Assembly (NCBI GenBank): GCA_029891345.1
Contig: CM056993.1
Span: 225,379,924-225,443,923 of the forward strand
From: Dryococelus australis
Taxonomy: Eukaryota > Arthropoda > Insecta > Phasmatodea > Phasmatidae
Direction of reading: 5' to 3'
DNA: 64,000 bases
How positions within the stretch are numbered: position 1 is the first letter of the stretch; each line of letters starts with the position of its first letter. Below are positions 1 through 11,554 of the stretch, in pieces. The translations under genes were made by a program, and so were the position numbers. The notes under the pieces were generated by a model, which saw only the letters and a list, made by a program, of their open reading frames with translations, was not told where the DNA came from and did not search any database.

Positions 1-198
1 TAACTGAGGTAATGATTTATAATTTTTTTTGTAAAAGATGTATTAGTTTCGAGATAACCAACTTGTGTGTATTGTAATAGCTACTACCCCTCTCCCCACT
101 CCTACTTTCACAATCATGTTGCAGTATTTCACCTCCTTGTCCCTTCCCCTCCTTCCAGTTTGGCCTATATGGCCACGAAATCTGGAAAAAAGACATCA
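1..198. other. unassigned AT-rich flank
   Basis: No convincing gene, repeat or motif is visible. The open frame running through it is low-complexity and continues into the foldback repeat, so it is not treated as coding. It may be host flank of the viral insertion, but the true left edge of the viral DNA cannot be placed from the sequence. Confidence 0.4.
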
Positions 199-368
199 GT
201 CGAAGGCAAGAGCTGAACGTGGAAACATCACTCCTCCTTCCAGAGTAGAAGAGGAGTCTGGTGAGAACAAAAAAGCAGATTTATTTATTATATACCATAT
301 AATATATAAATATATTATAAGGTATAATATATATCTTATAAAATATATTTATTTTATAAGGTATGAGG

Positions 369-418
<50 letters not shown>

Positions 419-534
419 ATAAAATATTAATATTTTATAAGGTATATAATAAATAACTTACCTATTCGTTCTTACCAGATTCCTCTTCTGCTCTGGAGTA
501 GAGATGTTTCCATGTTCAGCTCTTGTCTTTCGAC
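199..534. repeat. foldback (palindromic) element with AT core
   Basis: The left arm (199-265, starting gtcgaaggcaagagctgaac) and the right arm (about 466-534, ending ttcagctcttgtctttcgac) are imperfect reverse complements. The interior is also palindromic: AT-rich blocks reading ataaggtat mirror each other around a (TA)n tract at about 372-413. The whole 336 bp could fold into one long hairpin. This is the structure of a foldback or MITE-like non-autonomous DNA element; no target duplication was confirmed. It sits immediately left of the first virus-like frame at 584. Confidence 0.75.
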
Positions 535-583
535 CAACTTCAATATATAGAAAAAATTTTGACGGCAGTGTACCATACCTCGA

Positions 584-1217
584 ATGTCATTTCCACATCC
601 CCAGCATCGTCAAATGGTGATCGTTGAGCATTTCACAGAACTCATGGTACAAGCAGCACTCTGTTTATATGAAAATTTCTGGTTTTACAGAGATTATGCA
701 ACTTCTAGATTGGATGAGGTTCGATTCTTTGACGAATTTGACCAACAATTAGAAAAAATACATAAGATGCGCGGTAACAAAAAAACTTCGCTCAATATCG
801 AGCATTTGAATTATGCGTTAAATGCAACATGCCTTTGATTCAAACTTATTCATCCGATGGCCGAGTGTTATAGAAGCTGGGAAAAGCATGAATGAAATTG
901 TATGGAAATTGATTATTTTGAAAAGGTTTGATACATATCTCAAATATAAATTTAATTTATCTAGACAAGTCGATCTGCTCCTCTCCATCAATTCTTCCTG
1001 GTTCATTTACGTGGATGAACTTGGTAAAATGGTCCAATTACCATCAGAATCAGAAACCATTGTGTCTGAACTACAAAATAGAATTTTGGTAAATGTTTTT
1101 AAAGATACCTTTGATTATTTCTACCATATTTCATGGGTGGTTATTTTGATGATTTTACTTGTGTTGAAGCAGCCAATATTGACTGGTATATTTGAAATTT
1201 ATTTGCTTCGAAAATAA
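584..1217 (+). pseudogene. virus-like gene of unknown function, frameshifted
   Basis: Two frames overlap at 822-838 and look like one gene broken by a frameshift: the first (84 codons) ends at 838 and the second (131 codons) runs 822-1217. Joined, they would span about 210 codons. The product is rich in aromatic and charged residues, and its last 25-30 residues are hydrophobic, suggesting a C-terminal membrane anchor. No family is recognised. The small membrane-protein frame at 1279 follows closely on the same strand. Assignment to the viral segment rests on compactness, strand and its position next to the interrupted frame that resumes at 11555. Confidence 0.45.
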
Positions 1218-1278
1218 TCCTTTCTTTAAAAATGTTTTCCTAAGAAAGAGTGTGCATGCAAGAGAAAGAAAAACACTG

Positions 1279-1431
1279 ATGGATTCCTACTCCATTAGCA
1301 TCTTTGTTCAAGCTGTATTGTCGCTTGTAATATTGTTGGTGTATTGGTTTTTACTACATGCCAAAACTCCAAAATACGATCCCATTAAATTGGGTAAAGA
1401 TTTGTTTAGGTTGAAACCAGTCAAAAATTAA
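1279..1431 (+). CDS. small single-pass membrane protein, virus-like
   Basis: An open frame of 50 codons starts at an ATG at 1279; an upstream in-frame ATG at 1192 would overlap the preceding frame and is less likely. Residues 6-23 (ISIFVQAVLSLVILLVYWF region) form a clear hydrophobic helix, followed by a basic tail. Compact type of single-pass protein common among virion envelope components of large arthropod DNA viruses, but no family is recognisable. It lies between the frameshifted gene ending at 1217 and the interrupted frame starting at 1491. Confidence 0.45.
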   Translation: MDSYSISIFVQAVLSLVILLVYWFLLHAKTPKYDPIKLGKDLFRLKPVKN

Positions 1432-1490
1432 CAACTTAAATTTGTCACTTTGTGTAAAACCAATATGTATTGTGAGTACGAAGTTTTGCA

Positions 1491-1591
1491 ATGGACACAG
1501 AGAATGCAGAAAGCTCGAAAATCGAGGTGAATTTTATCAGTGAATCGGACAAAACACCTTACGAACAGAAACAAAAATGGTTCAAATATAG
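1491..1591 (+). pseudogene. 5' part of a viral frame split by the retroelement
   Basis: An ATG at 1491 opens a charged, serine-rich frame that is open to the left LTR boundary at about 1591. Across the insertion, allowing for a 4-bp target duplication (ATAG at the left, GTAG at the right), the same phase continues from 11555 for about 20 more codons before a stop. This in-phase continuation is the best evidence that the flanks were once contiguous. The product is short and unidentified. Confidence 0.5.
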
Positions 1592-1624
1592 TGAAATGCC
1601 ATGGGCACTCCGCTAGCTTTCTTG

Positions 1625-1666
<42 letters not shown>

Positions 1667-2168
1667 ATTTTAATGAAGTATTTTCGCAACTTATCAGGTT
1701 CTGAGGTGCCTGTGAAAGGAAGCTGTATCTACTCTAATACTGCCTGCAGTGATTTCAGCACCGTGTGACTGCGATATTATTCCTTGATATTTTAGTCCCA
1801 TGACTCCTGGAATCATGCACTGTCTCGCACATTATTTTCCAGTCACATGATTTTGATACCACACTTTGGGGCCTTGTGAAAAGTTCCAGTTCATTGGCTG
1901 ATGCCCTAACCTTGCTTACTCTGCCTGGGATGACTTGCCTGAGCTGTGCTGAGATTCCACTCTCCTCCATGAAGTTGCATCTATTCGAGATTGCGTTTTT
2001 CTTTATTAAATCGAGTAGCAAGACAGCTTCTTCCTTAATGCCAAATAAGTAGATGTACAATTAAAAGTATAACCGTTTCAGTGCTTGATTTTATTAAATG
2101 TATTAAATTAACTTAGATTAATTCTTATTGAGTGTTTGTGTTTAGCCCTAGACTGCTTGGGCATCACA
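1592..2168 (+). repeat. 5' LTR
   Basis: The LTR starts near TGAAATGCCATGG and ends in GCATCACA; the right copy starts TGATGTAGTGCCATGC and ends identically. The two share long stretches, for example around aacattttaatgaagtattt and ctcattggctgatgcc. This copy is shorter than the right one: it lacks about 170 bp found at 11126-11300 and a block near 10957-11000. It contains an expanded GA microsatellite. Boundaries are accurate to a few bases. Confidence 0.85.
1626..1664 (+). repeat. (GA)n microsatellite in the 5' LTR
   Basis: About 19 GA units occur here, while the right LTR at 10837-10847 has only a handful. The expansion therefore arose after insertion, or was lost on one side. Confidence 0.9.
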
Positions 2169-2171
2169 AAC

Positions 2172-2183
2172 TGGTGTCAGGGT
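2172..2183 (+). other. primer-binding site, tRNA-Leu type
   Basis: The sequence tggtgtcaggg begins three bases after the end of the 5' LTR. TGGTGTCAG is complementary to the 3' end of insect tRNA-Leu, the primer used by several insect LTR elements. Only the first nine or so bases match well. Confidence 0.6.
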
Positions 2184-2929
2184 TTTGGATAGTTAGTCCA
2201 GATGGCTGTAACTGAACCCAATTCGAAGGGTTATAGGTTGTAGGTGATAGGTGATAGGTGTTAGGTCATTGAAAAGAGTGTTAGGGTTTTTCTCCGACGA
2301 ATTGAAATTCAATTGTATTATTTTATTCGCACATTGTGTTATGAATGTGAATCGTGAAGTGATATAACACCACACACTTGGGTTAGAGTTGAATGTTGCA
2401 GAAATTATCTGGATTCAGCCCACTTCTTTGCTGTATTCGGAAAACCCTAAAGTGTTATGCTAAGATGCTTATTATTTTTTCAGAGACAAGAAGGGATGGT
2501 AGTAGAGTTTACAGTTTTGACTATCTACATAGTTTTAACTAGTAGTACTGAGGCATTGAAGGGTTTAGAAGTCTTCTGGACGAGTAGTGTTGGAAATTTA
2601 AATTCATATAGTGGAGAAGTTCATACCTCGATATCGTGTTTATACAGAATTTGAGATAGAAAGGCTTTATGTAGTTGCGAATACAGAGCCTTCGACTTTG
2701 CAAGACGCGAACGTGAAACACGAGCAAGCAACTACTAATTTTTCACGCGTGGATCATATTGCTGTTCCTATGAGAAAAAATTTGAACACTATTCATGTAA
2801 CTAAACCTACAAGAGTAGTACTCATTACGATACTCCGAGGAAACTGACAAAAATCGTAAAACTTGAATTCCTCTTTCGAAATTGAATGAATAAAATTTAA
2901 TACGTTGTGGTAGCAATTTTCTAGTTGTC
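2184..2929 (+). other. retroelement 5' leader, no gene
   Basis: This stretch lies between the primer-binding site and gag. A short degenerate tract (taggttgtaggtgataggtgataggtgttagg) at 2231-2265 is the only structure seen. The frames at 2457-2847 show no recognised motif; they may be leader sequence or an old non-gag insertion. Confidence 0.4.
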
Positions 2930-3860
2930 ATGGAAGACGAAAGACATCGTCAACTAGCCCACGCGATACCAACACAAGCTCAAGTACCAGCTCATGTTAA
3001 AGATTTGGCAGTTATTTCATTAGTAGAATAATGGACAGGCAAAAAAGGCTCGTTATCAGTACATGACTTTCTAGAAAGCCTAGAAAGCGCAGTAAGCCTA
3101 GGAAATCTTTCAGATGAGGACAAACTAAAATTAGCAAAAATGAAATTGAAAGGTTTACCATCGTGTTTTGTTGCGACATGTACCATGTTAAGAGGGGACA
3201 TAAATTAAAAATGTTTAATGATGAGTGGAACGACAGAGTCAAGGAAAATCAGCCATTGCCATTTCATAATAATTACATGCTGCAAAATGTTAGGCAGAAG
3301 CATAATGAGGATGTGCAGACATTTGTAGGTAGATGTCGTAAATGATTTGAGGAAACAATTCAGCATTTACATGAACCAGAGAAACAGGAAGTTTTGAACC
3401 AGGAAGCTGAAAGCAGGTTATTAGAAGCTTTCACTGACGTGTTACAAGGTAACATAGGTCAGCGGTTAAGATATAAAATACCACAAACAATGGCCGAACC
3501 TAAATGCATGGCTATAGCGTTAGAGGTTACAGAGATGCATAAGGAACACAAAACCAAATTTGATGATCCTCAGAAGAGGAGAAAGGTGTATAATTTAGTC
3601 TCCCAATAAACAAGTGTGGCATGGGCTAACGCGAGTAAAGGAAAAAAAACTTTCATTTACAGAGGTTTTGGAAGAGGTTATGACTCATGTTACCATGGTT
3701 CGAATGATAGCAGTAACAGTAGAAAGAGTCTATCGGGAGCAGGTGTTTCTCCCAAGAACATGAATTACACACTATAACAAGGCAATAACTGTAATATTAG
3801 ATGTTTTAACTGCGAACGTTTTGGGCACGTGATCAAAGAATGACGAAGATTGAGAACCCC
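2930..3860 (+). pseudogene. gag: retroelement gag, with broken zinc knuckle
   Basis: Gag forms the particle core and packages element RNA. An ATG at 2930 opens the frame. A stop follows at about codon 34, a frameshift near 3163-3200, and further stops at 3343 and 3607. The middle part carries the charged helical sequence typical of Gypsy capsids. At 3802-3843 a CCHC zinc knuckle is readable (C-x2-C-x4-H-x4), but the fourth cysteine codon is TGA, consistent with TGC or TGT mutated to a stop. Confidence 0.8.
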
Positions 3861-3899
3861 GTAATGAGCCTAAGTACCTAGGAATGTAGGGCACGGCAT

Positions 3900-4445
3900 T
3901 AGAGAAACTAGCGAGAATCACCCAAACGTGAGAAGCCGAGTGTCAGCCCTCGGCACCACATGGTGGTTATTACATTCGTAGAGGGAAAAGAGACCATAGT
4001 ATCAGTTATTGTCGAGGGCCAGTCTCACTCGTTCTTAATTTACATAGGGTCCGATTCATCTCTCGTTCGACCTAGAATCAGCAGGAATATTATCGATGAA
4101 TCTCAGTTACGAGCAAAAGGCATATTGCACATGGCGGGTTGGTACACTGACTCGAAATTGCTTCTTATCGAACCGAAATTGACGAATGTACCAGGCATCC
4201 ATGTGGTAAGGGCAATATACAACTTAATTCTTACCGGTAAGAGCCTTCCAGAGAACGAGGTGTATTGTAGGAGCAGTACAGCTAGAAACTTTACAGCGAC
4301 ATGTAATAGATTCAGTGAGACGAAACTGGAGGACGAGGTGGACGACCGTCATGGTTCCTGTGTAGTTGAAAAGAAGACACTTATGAGGGTGAGTGACCAG
4401 TGTGATATCCCCTTTGTTTCGTGTCAAAAAGATGCATCCCAGTAA
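3900..4445 (+). pseudogene. retroelement aspartic protease region, degraded
   Basis: The 161-codon frame from 3960 carries a stretch reading IYIGSDSSLV near 4040-4068, where Gypsy proteases have the catalytic D-[ST]-G followed by a hydrophobic-Ala/Ser-Ser-Val/Ile context. The catalytic Asp is missing. Position between the gag zinc knuckle and reverse transcriptase supports the call. The following 4446-5400 is pol sequence too broken to assign to a domain. Confidence 0.55.
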
Positions 4446-5436
4446 TTAGTTCCTCATCGCGATCACGTCAAAGGGGGCAAGAGGACATGGAGTCCTAGTC
4501 GCGCAGAAGATGCAGGAGCGACATGTAAATTAGGCAGTTATGTCGAAAGAACTACTGACAGGGTAGGTCAAGTTGAGGGTTAAAGGAAACCTCACAGAGC
4601 GCTAGTAAAATCAGTAAGGGCAGTGACAAAAATCGTGAGCATTACTAATGAGATGCCCGTCATAATAAAATAATACGGTAATAGGATTTCCCACACTTGT
4701 CAGTGGCGTTGCTGGAGTACTATGCATAAATAGCATACCCTGAGTATCTGAGGGAAGTTGTATAAGTCTTGGGTCGTAACACAGTAATTTAGTTATGCCA
4801 CAAATAGAACATCAGGGGAAAATCCTCGCAGATGTCCCTGGAAACAAAGATAAAAAGTGTTCGCTCCAAGGCTCCGAAGCAGTAATTCCCTCGAGTTGTG
4901 TTAGCCATAAAGTGAGTGAATTAGTTAGTGAGGTCACGGAACAGGACAGATTTTGTCACTGTGTCCCCAAAATCCGTCGAGATAGTCTATGACAAGCAGA
5001 GGCAGTTCCGATTCCAAATGAAAACCTCTTGTCCTGTCGTAATAATTATCGTGATTAAAAGTTGAATTGTCATTGTCATTGTCGTAAAAAGTTGAAAGTC
5101 GTAGAAATTTAAAATGTCAGAGTAATATTGAATGTAGTAGAAACAGAGAAGTTAACTTGAAAATACGCACATAAATGAAAAATCGGTACCGATGTTAGAT
5201 TGTTTACGTAAAATGAAAATAAATTAGCCGAATTATGTACAGGATCAAGGAGTCAGAGTTGTGAAACTCGCACAGAAAATATGTGTAATTCATCGAATGG
5301 AGAGAATATAATGACAAATGTGCCAAATTTTTTAGTGACTCAAGGTAGTCAGAGTTTTGAAACTTACATGGCAAATAGTGATAAATCAGTGAAGCAGAAT
5401 GGTAAAAAGTTGGTAGAACTACTGTAGGATGAATTT

Positions 5437-6400
5437 ATGGAGGTAGAGAAAATTATCAGAGATAAATTGAAACATTTGATTAAGAGTGATTTGAATATAA
5501 TGTTCCCAGTGTTAATGAAGTTTGCGTATATATTTCAAGTAGAAGATAGTTCGAATTTCGGGTGCACGAACTTATTGAAACACAAGATGGATACAGGAGA
5601 GGCGATACGAATAAAGCAGAATTCATACAGAGTACTGAATGCATTGAAACCAGTAATTGCAAAGCAAATAAATGACATGCTTGATAAAAATATTATTTCA
5701 GAGAGTAAATCACCTTGGCAGTTTCCTGCAGTGATGGTGAAACAGAAAAATTAATATGGTTCTTTTAAGATGGGATTTTGTATAGATTTCCGTCAGTTAA
5801 ACAAAATGACGAAGCGGAATCCTTATCTGATTCTGAATGTCATGGAGACATTATATTTCTTGCACTGGTAGACATATTTTTCAACATTGGACCTAGCGAG
5901 TGGTTACTTCCAAATTGAGTTAGAAGAAACCAATAGCGAGAAAACGAGTTTGCTACATCCATGGGGAAATATCAATTTAACCGATTCCCGTTTGGACTGT
6001 GTAATGCCCCAGCTACATTTGAAAGGTTAATGGAGAATTATGTTCTAATAGTTTTGTTAGGTGATCAGTGTTTAGTATACCTTGATGTCATTATAATATT
6101 TAGTAGTGTTGTGAAAGAACATGCCGAGAGCATGAAAAAAGTTTTGGAAAGATTAGAGGAAACTATTTTGCGAATCCAGCCTAGCAAGTGTTCATTTGTA
6201 CAAGATAGTGTACAATACTTAGGGCTTCTTGTGATTTTAAACGGCGTAGAACCAAATCAGAAAAATCTACAAGCAATTAACGAACTCCCCAGACCAAATA
6301 ATGTCACAGAAGTTCGCTCAGTGGTAGGTTAATTTTAGTATTATAGGAAATTTGTACCGAATTTCGCGGATATAGTGAGACCATTGACGAAGTTAACTAA
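5437..6400 (+). pseudogene. pol: retroelement reverse transcriptase domain
   Basis: Copies element RNA into DNA. Several RT blocks are legible: a CIDFRQLN stretch near 5777, LDLASGYFQIEL near 5888, FPFGLCNAPATFERLM near 5986-6030, and QYLG near 6210. The catalytic Y-x-D-D box reads YLDV at 6078-6089, so the second Asp is lost. A frame change occurs between about 5750 and 5960, and stops interrupt the frame at 5752-5754 and 6330-6332. The order and motifs are those of Metaviridae. Confidence 0.9.
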
Positions 6401-6960
6401 GAAAGATTAACCATTCATTTGGGGAGCAGAACAAGAGGAAGCTTTTAAAATATTAAGAGAAAAATTAATTTCATATCCGATTCTTGTATATCCAGATTTT
6501 TCACAACCATTTATTGTGAGTACAGATGCTAGTAATTATGCTATAGCCGCTGTCCTCTCTCAGATGAGGAATGGACACGAGAAACCAATAGCCTATTCCA
6601 GTAGACAATTCAAATCAGCAGAAAGGAATTAAAGTACAACAGAAAAAGAATTGTGCGCTTTAGTTTTTGCCACAAAAGAGTTCAGAGCGTATTTGTAAGG
6701 GCGTAGATTTACCGTTATTACTGATCATGCTGCATAGAGATGGTTATTGAATCTGAAAGACCTTAGTTCGAGACTCACTCGATGGGCACTTCGTTTAGCA
6801 GAGTTTGATTTTGAAGTAGTCCATAAACCGGGCAAGAAACACGCTAATGCAGATTGCTTGTCGCGAATGGTAAATGCGATAAATTCAGAAGATTTAACTA
6901 GAGAAATTATTAAAAAAGAACAGAGGGAAGACAAAATATGTCAAAGTATAATTAATAAGG
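6401..6960 (+). pseudogene. retroelement RNase H domain
   Basis: Follows RT directly. STDASNYAIAAVLSQ near 6520-6565 is the first catalytic Asp block, and YSSRQFKSAERN with a following TEKEL block is typical of Gypsy RNase H. The tether LTRWALRLAEFDFEVVHKPG near 6775-6835 and ADCLSR near 6850 complete it. Single stops occur near 6408, 6630, 6697 and 6735. Confidence 0.9.
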
Positions 6961-7910
6961 CAGATAATGGAAATTTCTTTACTTATAGGGAAGATGTCCT
7001 ATACAAAAGAGACAAAGATACAATTTTAGTAGTTATTCCAAAGTCACTCGTGACCAGAGTAATTAGTTATCACCATGTCACTCCATTTTGTACTCACCAA
7101 TCCATGAATCGAACTCGAAACCTCCTCTAATCTTTGTACTTAAGGCCAACATTGAATAAAGATGTAGATGAATATATTGTGAGGTGCGATGACTATCTTA
7201 GGAGAAAAAGTACGAAAATGACGAAAGCACCATTAGGTTATGTTTCGCAAGTAAATTCCCCATTTCAGTTGATATCTCTACATGTTTTAGGTTCCTTAAA
7301 GATGAGTGAGAAAGGGAGTAAATATGTGCTGACATTTATTGATTATTTCACAAGTTACTGCGAAGCGATACCAATTCCCGATCAAACTGCAGAAACAATA
7401 GTGAAATATTTTGTACAAAAGATTATTTTAAGGCATGGTTGTCCTCTATGTCTGATGATAGATCAAGGGAGAAATTTTATGACTAGGTTGATGTTAGAGA
7501 CGTGCAAAGTGTAAAAAATTAAGAAATTACAGACGAACCGTTTCAGACCAAGATGTAACAGACGTGTTGAGAGACTCCATCGAACCCTAGCGGACTTGAT
7601 ATATCATTATGCATTATGTAGATGAATACGGTAGTCATTGTGAAGAGTAATTGCCATATGCAGTGCAGGCATATAGAATGGTTCCTCATTCAGTGACGGG
7701 TTATAGACCAGATTATTTGTTGTATGGGAAAGAAGTTAGGCTACTCCCTTTAGGTGAATTGAGTAGTCAGCCTAATGTATTAGAGGGAGGTATGACAGCC
7801 AAAGAACATGTACTTATTAGACAAGAAAAAATTTGTGAGGAAATAGGTGAACCTATTGTCAGGTATAATTTGCATTCAAGTGTAAGAAAAACCTCAGTGT
7901 AAGAGGAGGA
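6961..7910 (+). pseudogene. retroelement integrase
   Basis: Inserts element DNA into the host. The N-terminal zinc-binding motif is partly legible around 7069-7200 (histidine pair before the stop at 7128, second cysteine in RCDDYLRRK). The core is seen at 7290-7470: FIDYFTSYCEAIPIPDQTAE and DQGRNF. The first catalytic Asp context reads LHVLGS rather than the usual D-x-x-G, so it is mutated. The 7651-7902 frame holds the C-terminal part typical of Gypsy integrase (AYRMVPHSVTGYRPDYLLYG). Confidence 0.85.
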
Positions 7911-7989
7911 AGGAGAAATAAGTGATACATATCCTCAGAGTATAATGTAACCTAGAATATAATGATAATTACGAGTTAAATGCGATAAA

Positions 7990-9655
7990 CTGAAAAAGAG
8001 GTATGTTCGTTTGCATTGAATATCACACCATAGGCGCTGGCATGATTCTGGTCCAGGAAATGGACATCATATTAACAGGAGACAGATGGACAATAGTGTT
8101 AGACATAACCATAAGAAAATTGGAGAGTATTAATCAGGAATTTACGAACCAACTGAACCTAATTAAAGGAATGAAATTTTCTTGAAACCAAGAGATTAAA
8201 AAACCGCATTCAGAGATAGATTTTCTTGATAGACTAATTGCAGAATTAGAGGAGGAAGTAAATTAATTAACATTGATATTACCCAGGAAATCGTCTCGCG
8301 AAAAGAGAGGTTTGATAGATGCAGGTGGTAGTATTCTGAAATTTTTATTTGGTACACTTACGAATGATGATTATGTTCGTATTCACCAAGTCACCAGTGA
8401 GTAGAGGACGAGACAAGAAAAATTGATTCATATAGTAGATAAACAATTAACTTTCGTGAAAGGGATGAATACAAAAGTAGAGAAAAACCTAAAGGACGTA
8501 GGCATTTTAGCAAAAGAGTTAGCGAAAGAAATAAAAACTTTGAACCACATAACTACTTGGACTATTATAGCAACCTCGATTACTGAAATAAATCACAGAA
8601 TAACAATTACCAATTAAGGGGAAGCACTTAAATACAGTAGTTTGCTGAGAGAATTAGAATTAACTCTTCATTCTTATAAACAAGAGGTAACAAAAATAAA
8701 AGTGGCATTGGATATCATAGCGACTGGTAGGTTACCCGCTTCGTTATTAACTCCAGGAAATTGTTCAGAAATTATTCGCGGTATTGCTCTTAAATTACCC
8801 GCGGACAAGACGTTGATAGCACGAACTGAAATAGATCAGGTTTACTATTACTATGAAGTAACGATGGTACATACACTTGCTACAATTGATAGTATACAGT
8901 TGATAATCGAGTTTCCTTTGAGATCCGCGAATAGGTATTTCACAATCTATAGAGCTCACCCTTTTCCTGTGTTTGAGAGAAATTTAGACCGATATGTTCA
9001 GACAGTGCCAGATGCACCTTATATCGCGCTGTCAGATAACGGGCAGCGTTGTGTGTTAATGTCTGAAGCAGATATGAGTCAATGAAAAGGCGGGAATAAT
9101 ATAGGTTGCCCAACTAATGTCCCGACGTTTTCCATAAAGGTTCCGAATGGTCTAGTGAATGTAATATTGTCACAACCTTGTTACTATTACAAAATGTGTA
9201 AAAGATAAGTACTAGGTAACTCATTCGTACCAGTGTTTATTAGATCAGTAGATGGTGGTAGTTGGATCTATTCGGTACCAGGGAAGATGAAAGTTACTAA
9301 AATTTGTCCTTATAAAAAGATTGAAGCACGCATGGTGGAGGAGTGGATCTTGGCACAGGGAGTCATGTCCCTGGTAAGCAGTTGTCTAATAACTAAAGAG
9401 AGAATTCAGTTGTTACCACACAGTAACAAGGTAACACATATCAAATACAAAATATATGGCATCAGGTTCTCTCCACTTAATTCCTTGTTAATTAATATTG
9501 AACAAGTGTTCGTTACTTCCATAAATACCGATTTCAATATTAGTTTGACAGAGTTAAATACAGAAGAAGATGTAGAGTTAAATCATCTCATGTCGGACAT
9601 TCACGATTTGAAACCTAGTCTGAGTCAACACATCGAATGCCACAGTCACTACTAG
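7990..9655 (+). pseudogene. env: retroelement envelope gene, F-like, broken
   Basis: Errantivirus envelope genes derive from baculovirus-type F fusion proteins. A furin-like basic site R-E-K-R is encoded at 8297-8308, directly followed by a glycine-rich hydrophobic stretch (GLIDAGGSILKFLFGTL), the expected fusion-peptide position. A long helical region follows, then a cysteine-containing ectodomain through 9655. Stops at 8183, 8263, 8401, 8615, 9083 and 9206 inactivate it. No clear C-terminal membrane anchor is readable. Described only as a fossil. Confidence 0.75.
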
Positions 9656-10784
9656 GTGGTTTTCGTTATGATGGGGTGTCTGGTACTCGTCATCTAGTTC
9701 CTGAAACGGCGCATGTGTGAAACACGCGCCTGCCTCCCACATCGGAAGGTAGCTGAGACCACAGAGCCTGCCCAACTTCCCGAGGATCAAGCAGATGCCA
9801 TGGAGATGTGTGCTGATTCGAGCACAGTTCCAGCCCCACAGCCAACATCGAGGATTACAGCCCCCACCTTCTTTAAGAATTCCATAATACGTCGAAGTGA
9901 TTGAGTTTTGATGCCCAAAGGCAACATTAAAGTAGAGTTAGTAAAAAGCAGCATATAGTATGCATAATTCTGAAGATTTAATGCTACAGCAAGTGACATT
10001 ACTATAGGAATCCGATATTCCAGAGAGCAACAAATATGGAATGTCCTAATGTGTTTATTCAGTTGTTTTATTGTAATGTAATGATTGATATTTCTTTCCT
10101 TCTTCTAACATGAAAATAACTTAACTCATGTATGAAAACATTTTAAACTATTGTAAGCTTGATGAAGGAAAACAAGTGACATTTAAGTTTGATAAATGAA
10201 CACAAGATACATTGTGTTATGAACGTATATATCTTTCACAATAATAAAATTATGATTGAACTATTAAACGAAAAGTAATAAACTTGGTATGGAAGACAGA
10301 GCTGTAACAAATATTTGTAATAAGTGTTGATATTTAGTGTTTATCTAACATGTATATTATGTATGAGATTTGTTTCAGCAGCACTTTGAAAAATTACAAA
10401 GGTGAACTTAAATAACCCAGAAGGTAACACGGTACTCCCCATTTTGAGTTCAGGTAAGTTTAAAATTATTTGATGGTATAGTAATTAACTCATTCCCTTT
10501 TATTAACTTTCATGATTCAGTTGACCTCGAGTATGGAAGCAATTTCATAAAGCTTCAAGAAACAAGACTCCTGTGTCAACATCGCTGCTACACAGATGGT
10601 TGTTAGTTTGTAAACAGGAAACCTGAATTTCCATTGCCGGCGAGACTACGCCCTGTTGTTTCTGATAGAGCAGTTGCACTCCCAGACTCTATTCTTCAAC
10701 CAGCTTCACTTTGATGAATGACTCACATATAGCCTCAGCCACACATCTTTTTAAAGTTTTGCTCAACCCGAACAAAACGTTTCT
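9656..10784 (+). other. retroelement 3' non-coding region
   Basis: Between env and the polypurine tract no gene is supported. Short frames at 9713-9904 and on the opposite strand have no recognisable motif. The region is AT-rich in 10000-10400. Confidence 0.5.
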
Positions 10785-10795
10785 AAAAGAGGGAG
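10785..10795 (+). other. polypurine tract
   Basis: The purine run aaaagagggag lies immediately before the right LTR (TGATGTAG...), the expected second-strand priming site. Confidence 0.7.
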
Positions 10796-11554
10796 TGATG
10801 TAGTGCCATGCACACTGCGCCAGCTTTCCATTTCAGAGAGAGAACATTTTAATGAAGTATTTTCGCAACTTATCAGGTTCTGTAGTGCCTGCAACATGAA
10901 GCTGTATCTGCTCTAATACTACCTGCGGTGATTCCAACACCAAGTGACTGCGATTGCTAATCACATTCGATGGGAAATATTTCCTGTTTTTTCATGCTAT
11001 TTTAAGTACATGACTCCTGGAATTATGCACTGTATCACACATTATTTTCCCATCACATTATTTTGATACCACAATTTGGGGCCGTGTGCAAAGTTCTAGC
11101 TCATTGGCTGATGCCCTAACCTTGCTCTCTCATTGGTTGGCGACCCTTCTCGCCCTGACTTCTCATTGGTGAGAGACTGCTCATGTGCGACTTCTTGGTG
11201 GAGGGAGACTTCTTCCCACTACACTCATGTTGCTTTATTATGCCATGCACGGCCTGAGTACGGAGACTTCAGCAGAGGACAACAGAGACTGCACATCACA
11301 TCCTGGGACGACTCGCCTGAGCTGCACTGAAACTCCACTCTCCTTCATCACCGCGGCTATAGTATGAAGTTGCTTCTATTCGAGATTGCATTTTTCTTTA
11401 TTAAATTGAGTACCAATTCAGCTTCTTCCTTAATGCCATGTAAGTAGGTGTACAATTAAAAGTGTAACCGTTTCAGTGCTTGAGTTTATCAAATGTGTTA
11501 ATTTGACTTAGATTCATTGTTATGTGCTCAGCCCTAGACCGCCTGAGCATCACA
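10796..11554 (+). repeat. 3' LTR
   Basis: Runs from TGATGTAGTGCCATGC to GAGCATCACA. It is the longer LTR at about 759 bp. It retains a block at 11126-11300 (two copies of a ctcattggt motif) missing from the left LTR, and an AT-rich block at 10957-11000. Short frames inside it are not genes. The ends form a small inverted repeat (TGATG...CATCA). Confidence 0.85.

Larger units (their letters stand above)
1592..11554 (+). mobile_element. Gypsy/errantivirus-type LTR retroelement, inactive
   Basis: This is a nearly 10 kb element with related direct repeats at both ends, a primer-binding site just inside the left repeat, a polypurine tract just before the right repeat, and coding remains in the order gag, protease, reverse transcriptase, RNase H, integrase, env. 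That order and the F-like envelope gene are typical of insect errantiviruses (Metaviridae). Every coding region contains stops or frameshifts, so the copy is dead. The LTRs differ by many substitutions and two large indels, indicating an old insertion. It interrupts virus-derived DNA. Confidence 0.9.

Noticed and set aside
11133-11367. Two 60-codon open frames
   Set aside because: They lie inside the 3' LTR and have no domain.
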